In this document: positions 56,245-63,581 of the stretch, piece after piece
Position numbering within the stretch: position 1 is the first letter of the stretch
Layout of the letters: every line of letters starts with the position of its first letter
Source: Methylocystis sp.
Lineage (GTDB): Bacteria > Pseudomonadota > Alphaproteobacteria > Rhizobiales > Beijerinckiaceae
Assembly: GCA_020252485.1 (NCBI GenBank)
Contig: JADCCX010000038.1
Coordinates: forward strand, 1-64,000
Direction of reading: 5' to 3'
DNA: 64,000 nucleotides
Notes under the pieces: model-generated
The model's input: only the letters and a program-made list of their open reading frames with translations
Told to the model about the DNA's origin: nothing
Databases searched by the model: none
Position numbers and translations under genes: made by a program

Positions 56245-57804
56245 TCAGCCGGCCAGCAGCGGGAAGGTCACGCCGATGGCCCAGGCGAAGGCGGCCGCAT
56301 TGGCGATGCCGCCCACGAACGGATGCCCCGTGCGCCGGTAGGCCCAGCTGCTGAACAGGCCATAGACGATGAAGAACAGCACGATGACCGGGATGATGAT
56401 GACGAGGAAGAACAGCCGCTCGAAATCGAGCGCCACGGCGATGGCGAGCGACAGCAGAAAGGCGATCTTGGCGGCAAGATAAGCGCCTCGCGCCGCAGAC
56501 CGACCGTCCGCGCCGCCGCCCCGCGTCAGCCATTCGTCGCTGAGGAAAAAGAGCAGCGTCCCCACCAGCATCGCGCCGACCAGCGCCACCCGCGCCGGAC
56601 CCGGCACGAAGGAGGTGACGAAGGCATTGAGCGGCCAGACGATGGCCAGAAAGCCGAAGGCGATGGCGAGCGATGCGCCCAGCGCCAACGCGCTCCATGA
56701 TGTCCGCGCTGTGGACGGCGATGAGCGGCCTCTGCCGGTCCAGATGAGGCAGAGCGCCGTGATCAGGCCATAGGCCGCGAAATGCGCCGCCAGATAATCG
56801 CCCACCAGCACCGGCAGGAAATGCGTCGGCGCGACGCGCAGGATCAGCGGCGTGGCCAGCGTCGGCAGCAGCAGCGGCAGCCAGAGCCGCCGCCAGGGCA
56901 GCGCTGCGCCGATGGGCGTTGCCGTCACGGCCGGCAGCAGCTTCGACAGCGGGTATGCCAGCAGCACGCAGCCTGCGAGCAGCAGCAGGATCCAGAGGCC
57001 GCGCGCGTCGAGATAGGGCAGCTCGCTCCTTACAATCCCGAAGCTGCCATCGAGCCAGGCCTGCGCCTCGCGCATGCTCGCCTGGCTGTAGAGCACGCCC
57101 ACATGCTCGACGCCGGGGCTGAAGGCCGCCCGCCGCACCACGCCGCGGCCGAAATCGCCATAGGTGACGCCGGGTTTCGCTTCCGGCACGGGCGGCTCAG
57201 CTTTGGCGGAAGCGAGGCTCACGGCCCTCAGCGCCTCCTGTTTCAGCATCCCTTCCCAATCGCCGACAATGATCAGGAGATTGGCCGGGCTTTCCGCCGT
57301 CACGACGGGGGAAAACATCGAGACAGCGATGGTCGCCGCCACGGAAGGGTCCGCCTGCGCGAAGCGCACGACGATGTCGGAGGCCATGGAATGGCCGAGC
57401 ACCGCCAGCCTGCCATCGCCCAGCGCATGGGCCAGTTCGGCGACCGCCGCCACCTCGCGCACCAGCGTCTGTGTTGCGCCCTCGGCCCTGGTGATGCTGC
57501 CGGCCAGCGGCGAAGGGTTGCGCCCATGGCCGGCGAAATCGAAGGTGATCGCGGTATAGCCATTGCGGGCGAAGGTGGTGGCGAAGGGCTGCATCAATTG
57601 CTGCGAGCCGGCGAAGCCATGGGCGATGACAATGACGGGGCCGAGCGCCGCATCCGCGGGTCTGAAGATCGTTGCGGGAATTGTCCCCACCTGGATCGGC
57701 GAGACGATGACGTCGCGGCGCGTCAGCGAAAGCTGCCAGAGGGCAGCAGCGATCGCCAGCAAAGCGAGGGCGAGAGCGGCAAGCTGGGGAAAGCGAAGCG
57801 GCAT
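56245..57804 (-). CDS. Alpha/beta hydrolase with C-terminal multi-helix membrane domain
   Basis: 519 residues. The first hydrophobic stretch (7-27) is a signal anchor. An alpha/beta-hydrolase follows: oxyanion motif VIVIAHGFAGS (about 58-67) and nucleophile elbow LGHSMAS with Ser139. From about residue 280 to the end there are about seven membrane helices (for example WILLLLAGCVLLAYPL and FFLVIIIPVIVLFFIV). Such a two-part design suggests a periplasmic or lumenal esterase tethered to a transporter-like domain. Substrate unknown. No operon partner. Confidence 0.85.
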   Translation of the reverse strand: MPLRFPQLAALALALLAIAAALWQLSLTRRDVIVSPIQVGTIPATIFRPADAALGPVIVIAHGFAGSQQLMQPFATTFARNGYTAITFDFAGHGRNPSPLAGSITRAEGATQTLVREVAAVAELAHALGDGRLAVLGHSMASDIVVRFAQADPSVAATIAVSMFSPVVTAESPANLLIIVGDWEGMLKQEALRAVSLASAKAEPPVPEAKPGVTYGDFGRGVVRRAAFSPGVEHVGVLYSQASMREAQAWLDGSFGIVRSELPYLDARGLWILLLLAGCVLLAYPLSKLLPAVTATPIGAALPWRRLWLPLLLPTLATPLILRVAPTHFLPVLVGDYLAAHFAAYGLITALCLIWTGRGRSSPSTARTSWSALALGASLAIAFGFLAIVWPLNAFVTSFVPGPARVALVGAMLVGTLLFFLSDEWLTRGGGADGRSAARGAYLAAKIAFLLSLAIAVALDFERLFFLVIIIPVIVLFFIVYGLFSSWAYRRTGHPFVGGIANAAAFAWAIGVTFPLLAG

Positions 57805-57860
57805 GGCATTGCTTTGAGCAGGCCCGTGCGGCGTCGGTCAACCGGCGTTCAGGGTGAACA

Positions 57861-58214
57861 ATGGCAGGAAGCAAAACGCGGCTTTTCAGAAACCTCAGCT
57901 TATGTCACCTTTCCTTCATGACGCGCTTGGCTTCCCTTGGCGGTGCAGTGACGGTCGCTCTCGTGCTTGGCGCATCCGCCGCCGTCGCGCATCATCGGCC
58001 CGTCATCGTCAACAACCAGCGCGTGGCCGAAGACCCGACGCAGAAATGCGAATGCCGCGCCCGGGGCAAAGCCTTCACCGTCGGCGAGCAGATTTGCCTC
58101 AACGGCCGCATGGCCATCTGCGCAATGGATCAGAATGTCACGAGCTGGCGGCCGACATCCGATGCCTGCCCGAATGCGCGGAACTATACTCCGGTGCGGC
58201 TGGCTGCGCGCTGA
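57861..58214 (+). CDS. Small secreted hypothetical protein
   Basis: 117 residues from the ATG at 57861, preceded by AGGG six bases upstream (a start at 57918 would give 98). The N-terminal hydrophobic segment LGGAVTVALVLGASAAVAHH looks like a signal peptide. The mature part has six cysteines, including KCECRARGK and LNGRMAICAMDQN, suggesting disulfides in the periplasm. No family recognised. It is divergent from the hydrolase gene and convergent with the cytochrome gene. Confidence 0.6.
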   Translation: MAGSKTRLFRNLSLCHLSFMTRLASLGGAVTVALVLGASAAVAHHRPVIVNNQRVAEDPTQKCECRARGKAFTVGEQICLNGRMAICAMDQNVTSWRPTSDACPNARNYTPVRLAAR

Positions 58215-58226
58215 GCGGCCGCTCCC

Positions 58227-58562
58227 TTACTGGCGCGGCAGCGCGGCATAATAGGCCGCCAGCGCCGCCATATCCTCGCGCGTCAGCTCGCGCGCCATAT
58301 AGCGCATTTCCCTGTGGCGGCGCTGGCCGCTCCTGAAGGCCATGAGCTGGTTGAACAGGTAGAGCTCGTTCTGCCCGGCGAGATGCGGCACCGCCACATC
58401 GGGCGCGATGCCCTCCGCGCCATGGCAGGCGGCGCAGCTTTCCACGCTGATCCGCCGCGGATCGGCGCCGACTGGCCCAATGAGACTGCTCGTCCACAGG
58501 GCGGCGAGCAGCGGCAGGCCGATCCGGGAAGCGTTCCGCATCAATGATCTCCGGCGATTCAT
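58227..58562 (-). CDS. Small secreted class I cytochrome c
   Basis: 111 residues. Signal peptide (RIGLPLLAALWTSSLIGPVG), then the single haem site SCAACHGAE (Cys43, Cys46, His47) and a methionine-containing RHREMRYMA that supplies the sixth ligand. Monohaem periplasmic electron carrier of about 80 mature residues. It overlaps by 4 bases the stop of the DUF465 gene, so they are co-transcribed. Confidence 0.9.
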   Translation of the reverse strand: MNRRRSLMRNASRIGLPLLAALWTSSLIGPVGADPRRISVESCAACHGAEGIAPDVAVPHLAGQNELYLFNQLMAFRSGQRRHREMRYMARELTREDMAALAAYYAALPRQ

Positions 58563-58798
58563 CGCGCGGTCAGCAGGGCGTGGATTTCGTCCTTCAGCTT
58601 CAGCCGGAGCTTGCGCATCGTCTCTTCCGTCATGCTGTCGACCGGCTCAAGATTGGTCTCCGCCCGGTGGATGGCGCGGTTGATCTCGTCGTAGCGTTCG
58701 GCCAGCTTGACGAAATGAGCGTTGCCCAGCTTCAGCTCATGCAGCTTTGCGGCATGCTCGGGAAATTCCTCGCGCAGATCATGGGGCGTGTGGGACAT
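58559..58798 (-). CDS. YdcH family (DUF465) small protein
   Basis: 79 residues from the ATG at 58798; the open frame further upstream is not conserved-looking. Short, highly helical protein with the family pattern HELKLGNAHFVKLAERYDEI and a basic end EETMRKLRLKLKDEI. Function of DUF465 is unknown. It overlaps the cytochrome start by 4 bases. Confidence 0.85.
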   Translation of the reverse strand: MSHTPHDLREEFPEHAAKLHELKLGNAHFVKLAERYDEINRAIHRAETNLEPVDSMTEETMRKLRLKLKDEIHALLTAR

Positions 58799-58931
58799 CG
58801 GCGGGATCCTCGGTTGGTGTGGCGAGCATGGCATGGGGGGTGCTGCTGGCCATTGCGCGAGATCAAATGGGGGATTCGGCAATAAATATCATATCGATCC
58901 TGGCTCGAAAGATATCTTGCGTTGCCGCTTT

Positions 58932-59004
58932 CATCACATGTGATGCAGCCTTGCAATCGGCAATTGATGTAGTTACAATAAATCATGATCATCACATATG
59001 ATCA
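58932..59004. promoter_or_regulatory. Repeated palindromic operator-like sites upstream of brnT
   Basis: ATCACATGTGAT at 58933-58944 lies in the perfect 14-bp palindrome CATCACATGTGATG (58932-58945). Its near-twin ATCACATATGAT is at 58991-59002, inside the TGATCAT..ATGATCA inverted repeat (58986-59004) over the brnT start codon. Two copies 58 bases apart fit cooperative BrnA autorepression. The stretch is AT-rich compared with the rest of the window. Confidence 0.65.
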
Positions 59005-59263
59005 GGAAAAACACGCTTGGACACTCGCCCATCGGGTGCTGGATTTTGAACGCTGTTCCGAGGTGTTTGGCGGCATTCATGTCACTGTGCAAGACACGCG
59101 TGAGGTCTATGGCGAGATACGCAACATCACCATCGGCAGCCTTGATGGGCGAATGGTGATCATCGTCTGGACACCCAGAAGCGGCTCGCGCCGCATCATC
59201 AGCATGAGGAAAGCCAATGACCGTGAGCAAAAAGCCTATGCCCCGCTCCTTCGCGGCGGATGA
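58985..59263 (+). CDS. brnT: BrnT-family ribonuclease toxin
   Basis: 92 residues. The family pattern is clear: DFERCSEVFGG, TREVYGEIRNITIGSLDGRM and TPRSGSRRIISMRKANDRE (conserved arginine/glutamate end). BrnT is a RelE-fold mRNase that halts translation. It overlaps the brnA start by 47 bases, the usual brnTA order. Palindromic sites cover its start. Confidence 0.9.
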   Translation: MIITYDQEKHAWTLAHRVLDFERCSEVFGGIHVTVQDTREVYGEIRNITIGSLDGRMVIIVWTPRSGSRRIISMRKANDREQKAYAPLLRGG

Positions 59264-59483
59264 TGCGCCCAATCTGGCCACGCCTGAATGGCGCGAAAAG
59301 TTTGCCCGGGCCGACGTCATGCAGGGAACGCGCATCGTGAAGCGCGGACGCCCTGCCGCCGAACGCCGCAAGGTTTCCGCCACGATCCGGCTGGACGAGG
59401 ATGTGGTCAGCTATTTCCGCGCGGAAGGACCGGGCTGGCAGACGCGTGTGAACGCGGCGCTGAGGAAGGTGATCGGGGGGTGA
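59217..59483 (+). CDS. brnA: BrnA-family antitoxin
   Basis: 88 residues; the C-terminal ribbon-helix-helix with SATIRLDEDVVSYFRAEG and GWQTRVNAALRKVIG is typical of BrnA, which binds BrnT and represses the operon. The N-terminal 50 residues cover the toxin. Its stop is 53 bases from the end of the divergently composed RelA/SpoT-domain gene on the other strand. Confidence 0.9.
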   Translation: MTVSKKPMPRSFAADDAPNLATPEWREKFARADVMQGTRIVKRGRPAAERRKVSATIRLDEDVVSYFRAEGPGWQTRVNAALRKVIGG

Positions 59484-59536
59484 GGGCACATTTGAGCGGT
59501 TTGGAATGTGCACCCTGTAACGTAGGATGAAAGCAA

Positions 59537-60550
59537 TCAAAGCTGTCCGACTAATTCAAGGCCTCTATTGAGCAATTGATTGAATTCTTTCGAATCTGAA
59601 AAGTAATTACGGTAAGCAGATCTAATTTGATCGAATGTTTCCGAAAGAACAAGAACAATATCATCGTCAGGATACTCTTTTTCAATTTTGAAGTAGGTAT
59701 CCTGAGCATTAGCAAACAGAGGAATTTTATGAACTATCAAATTTTCTTTTGTAAATTGTAATACTGCACTATTTTTAAAATCTATATTCCTATAAACAAC
59801 TGGCAGATTATTTAAGAATCTAACTAGGTTGATTTCATTGTCAATTTCTTTAAAGCGTTTAATTAAATCAGAATTATCTATTTCTGCCAAACATCCCCTT
59901 GTATTCTCAAAGGCTCTTGCAAATATTTCTGAAACAATTTTGAAGAATTCCAAATATCTTTCGTCGCCAACAGCAAATTTTGTTCTATGTTGCGTTGTCA
60001 TCGTCACTATTTCGTTTGCAGTAGCCCAAGCGTGTTGAATCTTCGTTCTGTATTGTATTTCAATCATTAAGCCGTTCGCAACAGAAGAATCTAGCGATTG
60101 AGAAAAGTACGAATATATGTCATGAACTCCACGATAGCCAGTAAATTTTGCTCTCTTTATATAATCATATTTATCATTTTTCGACTTACGTAAATGCCTA
60201 TGGCGAGAACGAAGAAAATTAGATCGAAAATCATATAAATCTTTGATGTCTTCAAAAATTAATCTAATGCCTGCAATATCATCCATCCGTGCCAATTGCA
60301 TTTGTGGTTCACGATTCAATTTATCGATTATCGTTAATCTTCGCTTATGTCGTTGAGCGACAACAATTTCTGTTCCTCTTGTTCTAGCCCTCAGCATCGC
60401 TTGAAAGCCGTTCATCACGTGCGAATGATTACCTCGCCAAGAATTGAAAGCCATAATTTCTTCAATCGAAAGGGCTTGGTCTGACCTCAGTTTTTCACCA
60501 ATACGATTCAAAACTCCCTTGGAACCCCATGGAATTGTACGGCTTATCAT
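59537..60550 (-). CDS. RelA/SpoT-domain nucleotidyltransferase, AT-rich accessory gene
   Basis: 337 residues; AGGGG lies six bases before the ATG at 60550. The synthetase core spans about residues 60-200: RMDDIAGIR (88-96), GYRGVH (138-143, guanine-stacking Tyr), and EIQYRTKIQHAWATANE with the catalytic Glu164. All signature residues of (p)ppGpp synthetases are present, but the hydrolase (HD) and TGS/ACT domains of long Rel proteins are absent. The last 135 residues match nothing I recognise. The gene is strikingly AT-rich and between TA loci, so it was acquired; a toxSAS/CapRel-like immunity effector is a reasonable guess. No cognate antitoxin was identified. Confidence 0.88.
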   Translation of the reverse strand: MISRTIPWGSKGVLNRIGEKLRSDQALSIEEIMAFNSWRGNHSHVMNGFQAMLRARTRGTEIVVAQRHKRRLTIIDKLNREPQMQLARMDDIAGIRLIFEDIKDLYDFRSNFLRSRHRHLRKSKNDKYDYIKRAKFTGYRGVHDIYSYFSQSLDSSVANGLMIEIQYRTKIQHAWATANEIVTMTTQHRTKFAVGDERYLEFFKIVSEIFARAFENTRGCLAEIDNSDLIKRFKEIDNEINLVRFLNNLPVVYRNIDFKNSAVLQFTKENLIVHKIPLFANAQDTYFKIEKEYPDDDIVLVLSETFDQIRSAYRNYFSDSKEFNQLLNRGLELVGQL

Positions 60551-60583
60551 GTGAAACCCCTAATAACTTGTGTACCCACCATA

Positions 60584-60650
60584 TCACATCCAGAACACGC
60601 CGAACCGCGTCTCCCCCACCGGCGCGTTGAGGCCTACCGAGAAGACTAGC
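60584..60650. repeat. Degenerate copy of the mccB 3' end (partner at 61116-61182)
   Basis: By eye, about 52 of 67 bases match between 60584-60650 and 61116-61182, beginning with the stop codon (TCACATCC on the plus strand) and sharing CCACCGGCGC. The true mccB ends at 61116, so this is the displaced copy. The 531-base spacing corresponds to the inserted DUF433/DUF5615 pair. Confidence 0.8.
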
Positions 60651-60814
60651 TCAGCGATCTCACCGCACTTCGACGATTCGATCGCCATCCGCCAGATGTC
60701 GGCATCCTTTGCATCGAGCGGCAAGACGTCCTTGACATGCAAGGCTTCGTGATCGGGATGGGCGAGGAAGCTGCAAATGGCGCGCGGCAACTGCGCATCC
60801 ACCAGAAAGCGCAT
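60584..60814 (-). pseudogene. Truncated DUF5615 PIN-like toxin fused to an mccB 3'-end remnant
   Basis: 76 residues. The N-terminal MRFLVDAQLPRAICSFLAHP and HVKDVLPLDAKDADIW are the first half of a DUF5615 PIN-like protein, but the catalytic C-terminal half is missing. The last 21 residues (LVFSVGLNAPVGETRFGVFW) copy the end of MccB ([20 protein letters not shown]). Thus the toxin frame was cut and joined to a duplicated piece of mccB. Almost certainly inactive as a nuclease. Its antitoxin-type partner DUF433 is 9 bases upstream. Confidence 0.8.
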
Positions 60815-60823
60815 CTCAGGTGT

Positions 60824-61054
60824 TCAGGCCACCTGCAGAACGGGATGGCCGATGCTTCTGGCGGCAAAGAGCATGGCTTCCTTGATATCCTCCGCTGTCA
60901 GTTCGTCGAAATCGGCGAGAATCTCGGCCTCCGTCGCCCCATTGGCGAGCATCTCGACAATATCGCTGGCGCGGATGCGTGTGCCCGCGATCGTTGGCCG
61001 TCCGCCGCAGATGGCGGGGTTCATCACAATCCGGGAGGTGGGCAAAACCTGCAT
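60824..61054 (-). CDS. DUF433 (VapB45-like) antitoxin
   Basis: 76 residues; GGAG eight bases before the ATG at 61054. Pattern RIVMNPAICGGRPTIAGTRI followed by a helix-turn-helix-like ILADFDELTAEDIKEAMLFA is typical of DUF433, which is usually paired with DUF5615 PIN-like toxins. The gene appears intact while its toxin partner is truncated, leaving an orphan antitoxin. Confidence 0.88.
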   Translation of the reverse strand: MQVLPTSRIVMNPAICGGRPTIAGTRIRASDIVEMLANGATEAEILADFDELTAEDIKEAMLFAARSIGHPVLQVA

Positions 61055-61115
61055 AACGAATGCTCCATCACGTCAAAGAATACCATGGATGGAAGCGCCA
61101 GCAAACTCACCCCCC

Positions 61116-62723
61116 TCACATCCTGAACACCCCAAACCTCGTCTCCTCCACCGGCGCATTCAAACACGCCGAGAACGCCAGCGCCAGCACCCTCCGCGTC
61201 TCGGAGGGCAGGATGATGCCGTCGTCCCACAGCCGCGCGGTGGCGTGGTAGGGCGAGCCCTCCTCCTCGTATTTCGCCTTGATCGGGGCCTTGAAGGCGG
61301 CTTCCTCCTCCGCGCTCCAGCTTTTGCCCTCGGCTTCGATGTTGTCGCGCCTGACGGTCGCCAGCACGCTCGCCGCCTGTTCGCCGCCCATCACCGAGAT
61401 GCGGCTGTTGGGCCAGGTGAAGAGGAAGCGCGGGCCATAGGCGCGCCCGCACATGCCGTAATTGCCGGCGCCGAAGCTGCCGCCGGTGAGCAGCGTGATC
61501 TTCGGCACGCGGGCGCAGGCGACGGCGGTGACGAGCTTCGCGCCATCCTTCGCGATGCCGCCCGATTCATATTGGCGGCCCACCATGAAGCCGGAGATGT
61601 TCTGCATGAAGAGCAGCGGAATGCGCCGCTGGCAGCAGAGCTCGATGAAATGCGCGCCCTTCAGCGCGCTTTCGGAGAACAGGATACCGTTGTTGGCGAT
61701 GATGCCGACCGGGATGCCGTGGATGCGCGCGAAGCCCGTCACCAGCGTCTTCCCATAGAGCGCCTTGAATTCGTCGAGCTCGGAGCCGTCGACGATGCGG
61801 GCGATCGCCTCGCGGATGTCGTACTGGCGCTTGAGGTCCGTCGGCACCACGCCGTCCAGCTCCGCCGCATTGTAGCGCGGCTCCTTCGGCTCGCTGAGCG
61901 CGATATCGATGACCTTGCGCGTGTTGAGATTGCCGACGATCTTCCGCGCGATGGCGAGCGCATGCACGTCATCGGCGGCCAGATGGTCCGCCACGCCGGA
62001 AATGCGGGTGTGCACATCGCCGCCGCCCAGATCCTCGGCGCTCACAACTTCGCCGGTCGCGGCCTTCACCAGCGGCGGGCCGCCCAGAAAGATGGTGCCC
62101 TGCTTCTTCACGATCACCGTCTCGTCCGACATGGCGGGAACGTAAGCGCCGCCGGCGGTGCAGCTGCCCATCACCACGGCGATCTGCGGGATGCCGAGGG
62201 AGGAGAGCGTCGCCTGATTGTAGAAGATGCGGCCGAAATGCTCGCGGTCGGGAAAGACCTCCGTCTGATGCGGCAGGTTCGCGCCGCCGCTGTCGACGAG
62301 ATAGACGCAAGGCAGGCGGTTCTCGCGGGCGATCTCCTGCGCCCGCAGATGCTTCTTCACCGTCATCGGATAATAGGTGCCGCCCTTGATGGTGGCGTCG
62401 TTGCAAAGGATCATCACCTCGCGGCCTTCGACGCGCCCGATGCCCGCGATCAGCCCCGCGCCATGGATGTCGTCGTCATACAGGCCATAGGCGGCAAGCG
62501 CGCCGATCTCGAGGAAGGGCGAGCCCGGATCCAGCAGGCGCATGACGCGCTCGCGGGGGAGCAGCTTGCCGCGCGCCGTGTGGCGGGCGCGGGATTTCTC
62601 GTTTCCGCCCAGCGCCGCAATGGCGCGGCGCTCCTGCAGTTCGGCCGTCAGCGCCGCCCATTCGGCTTTGTTGGCGGCGAATTCCGCGGAGGCAGGATCG
62701 ATCTTCGACGTGATGGCAGGCAA
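61116..62723 (-). CDS. mccB: 3-methylcrotonyl-CoA carboxylase carboxyltransferase subunit
   Basis: 535 residues from a TTG at 62723 with GGGAG six bases upstream; a GTG at 62741 lacks a ribosome-binding site. Carboxyltransferase motifs include the [20 protein letters not shown] stretch, [16 protein letters not shown], and [16 protein letters not shown] (acyl-CoA/biotin oxyanion site). The terminal FGVFRM is the family end. It accepts carboxybiotin from MccA and carboxylates 3-methylcrotonyl-CoA. Normally mccA and mccB are neighbours; here about 5.4 kb of unrelated genes separate them. Confidence 0.94.
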   Translation of the reverse strand: MPAITSKIDPASAEFAANKAEWAALTAELQERRAIAALGGNEKSRARHTARGKLLPRERVMRLLDPGSPFLEIGALAAYGLYDDDIHGAGLIAGIGRVEGREVMILCNDATIKGGTYYPMTVKKHLRAQEIARENRLPCVYLVDSGGANLPHQTEVFPDREHFGRIFYNQATLSSLGIPQIAVVMGSCTAGGAYVPAMSDETVIVKKQGTIFLGGPPLVKAATGEVVSAEDLGGGDVHTRISGVADHLAADDVHALAIARKIVGNLNTRKVIDIALSEPKEPRYNAAELDGVVPTDLKRQYDIREAIARIVDGSELDEFKALYGKTLVTGFARIHGIPVGIIANNGILFSESALKGAHFIELCCQRRIPLLFMQNISGFMVGRQYESGGIAKDGAKLVTAVACARVPKITLLTGGSFGAGNYGMCGRAYGPRFLFTWPNSRISVMGGEQAASVLATVRRDNIEAEGKSWSAEEEAAFKAPIKAKYEEEGSPYHATARLWDDGIILPSETRRVLALAFSACLNAPVEETRFGVFRM

Positions 62724-62834
62724 GCTCCGCTCCCTCGGCACGCAATTTTATTGCGCAGGTTTATGAAGCGAAATCAGCCGGAAGGGAAGCGGGCGGCGAG
62801 GCTCCACCATTGGTGAGGAACATTTGCGTCCCGC

Positions 62835-63482
62835 TCAGCCGATCTCGCTCGAGGCGATCACCCAGCTTTCGGCGCGCGAGGCCGCTTCCCATTCCTTCCA
62901 GGCGGGCAGCGCCATCATCGCATCCATATAGGCCTGGGCGGTCGCCGATCGCGGCAGATCGTAGGTATGGAAGCGGTTGACAACGGGCGCATACATCGCA
63001 TCCGGATTGGTGAAATGGCCGAAGAGGAACGGTCCCCCCTCGCCGAAGCGGGCGCGCGCGTCGCTCCAGAGCGCATCAATGCGTTCGGCCTGTTTGGCGG
63101 CCTCCGGGCTGACGATGTGCCGGCGCACAGGCCGGCGGATGTTCATCGGGCAATCGCGCCTGAGCGCGGCGAAGCCGCCATGCATTTCCGCCGCGATGGA
63201 GCGGGCATGCGCGCGCGCCGCCAGGTCTTTCGGCCAAAGCCGGGCCTCGGGATATTTGTCGTTCAGATATTCCAGAATAGCGATCGTCTCGAAGACGAGC
63301 GCTTCGCCGTCGATCAGCACGGGCACCAGGCCCGTCGGCGCGTAGCGCAGCATCTCGGCCCTGGTGCCCGGCATCGCCATCGGGATCAAGGCTTCCTCGA
63401 AGGTGAGCCCGATCTGCTTCATGGCGATCCATGGCCGCAGCGACCAGGACGAGTAGTTCTTGTTGCCGATGACGAGCTTCAT
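62835..63482 (-). CDS. Glutathione S-transferase family protein
   Basis: 215 residues from the ATG at 63482. The N-terminal IGNKNYSSWSLRPWIAMKQI with the catalytic-position serines, LVPVLIDGEALVFETIAILE (glutathione site) and C-terminal helical domain identify a GST of the maleylacetoacetate-isomerase-like or zeta/other bacterial class. Substrate unknown. Unrelated in detail to the GST at 52 kb. Confidence 0.9.
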   Translation of the reverse strand: MKLVIGNKNYSSWSLRPWIAMKQIGLTFEEALIPMAMPGTRAEMLRYAPTGLVPVLIDGEALVFETIAILEYLNDKYPEARLWPKDLAARAHARSIAAEMHGGFAALRRDCPMNIRRPVRRHIVSPEAAKQAERIDALWSDARARFGEGGPFLFGHFTNPDAMYAPVVNRFHTYDLPRSATAQAYMDAMMALPAWKEWEAASRAESWVIASSEIG

Positions 63483-63581
63483 GGGATCCCTCCGATGCTG
63501 ACCTTGCGTATCAGGGCGCATGCAGCGCTCGCCAACGCCAAAATGCGATATCGGAAATCACTTCGCGTGATGGTTTCGGGC

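Noticed and set aside
60777-62816. 679-codon plus-strand frame opposite mccB and DUF433
   Set aside because: Mirror frame of two well-supported genes; composition is typical of antisense high-GC DNA.
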